DNA of 5,370 bases, taken from positions 1 to 5,370 of the forward strand of contig JAJYOQ010000298.1 of NCBI GenBank assembly GCA_021796135.1, in the 5' to 3' direction. Position 1 is the first letter of the stretch. Each line of letters opens with the position of its first letter. This stretch comes from Bacteroidota bacterium (GTDB lineage: Bacteria > Bacteroidota > Ignavibacteria > Ignavibacteriales > Ignavibacteriaceae). Shown in pieces: positions 5,222-5,370 of this stretch. The position numbers were made by a program, and so were the translations under genes. Below the pieces are notes generated by a model. The model was not told the DNA's origin. It ran no database searches and saw nothing but the letters and a program-made list of their open reading frames with translations.

Positions 5222-5267
5222 AGATTTAATTTGATAACTACTTAAAATCATATAAAAAGGTTAAAAA

Positions 5268-5294
5268 ATGAAAGCTATTGAGGTATTAGAATGA
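5268..5294 (+). CDS. Possible 8-codon leader ORF (MKAIEVLE)
   Basis: ATG 5268 has a good AAAAAGG site (5254-5260, spacing 7) and opens an 8-codon frame ending in TGA 5292-5294, which overlaps the next ATG as ATGA. Its last codons carry the GAGG used by the next gene. Two good initiation signals this close suggest translational coupling or an upstream control ORF. It may equally be a non-functional coincidence in AT-rich DNA. Confidence 0.3.
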   Translation: MKAIEVLE

Positions 5295-5370
5295 GTAAAA
5301 ATATATCTTCAACTAAAAGCAATAGTGATAAAATTAACACTTCCGGTGAATTAAAAGTCATTGATCGGGT
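5291..5370 (+). CDS. N-terminus of an unidentified protein (3' partial)
   Basis: ATG 5291 is preceded by GAGG at 5280-5283 (spacing 7) and stays open to the end of the window (26 complete codons). The visible N-terminus is polar and Ser/Asn/Lys-rich (MSKNISSTKSNSDKINTSG), probably disordered, then turns to ELKVIDRV, which looks like the first strand of a folded domain. It lies 69 bases after the helicase gene in the same direction, so it probably continues the early phage operon. Too little is present to name it. Confidence 0.6.
   Translation, partial: MSKNISSTKSNSDKINTSGELKVIDR

Overview
This AT-rich window (my estimate is about one third G+C) reads almost entirely on the + strand. The densely packed genes, the phage-type replication proteins and the TPR lipoprotein with a short Gram-negative-style signal suggest a prophage or phage-derived element in a Bacteroidota/Ignavibacteria-like genome. 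This taxonomic guess rests on composition and family resemblance only. Clear Shine-Dalgarno sites (GGAGG, AAAGGA, GGGAGA, GAGG) precede several starts, which is unusual for typical Bacteroidetes.

Layout. Bases 1-72 are the end of an unidentified gene, closed by a strong hairpin over its stop codon. Bases 190-1305 hold a two-gene unit: a small four-helix membrane protein resembling the DUF6804 family, then a TPR-repeat lipoprotein. Bases 1306-1551 are non-coding, with a possible extended -10 promoter and a 16-bp stem enclosing a GC-rich hairpin, ending in a T-rich run. Bases 1552-2229 encode a protein with a C-terminal helix-turn-helix. Bases 2230-2389 are a 160-bp leader with two perfect-arm hairpins and a third region that can fold in two mutually exclusive ways, one burying the ribosome binding site and start codon of the next gene.

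Bases 2390-5221 form a compact replication operon: a 149-aa protein ending in a consensus beta-clamp-binding motif (QLSLF), an 85-aa helical protein, a phage replisome organizer (winged-helix N-terminus, helicase-loader-like C-terminus) and a full-length DnaB-type helicase. The linker region of the organizer gene holds clustered short repeats and a 7-bp dyad followed by AT-rich DNA. This recalls the lambda O gene, where the origin lies inside the initiator gene, and makes it the best origin candidate here. After the helicase, an 8-codon ORF overlaps (ATGA) the start of a gene that runs off the window.

How it may work together (inference): the organizer binds its own internal origin and delivers the DnaB-like helicase, while the QLSLF protein contacts the host sliding clamp, either recruiting it to phage DNA or interfering with it. 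The structured leader would set how much of this operon is translated. The least described parts are the switch-like leader, the clamp-motif protein and the structured element at 1465-1540.
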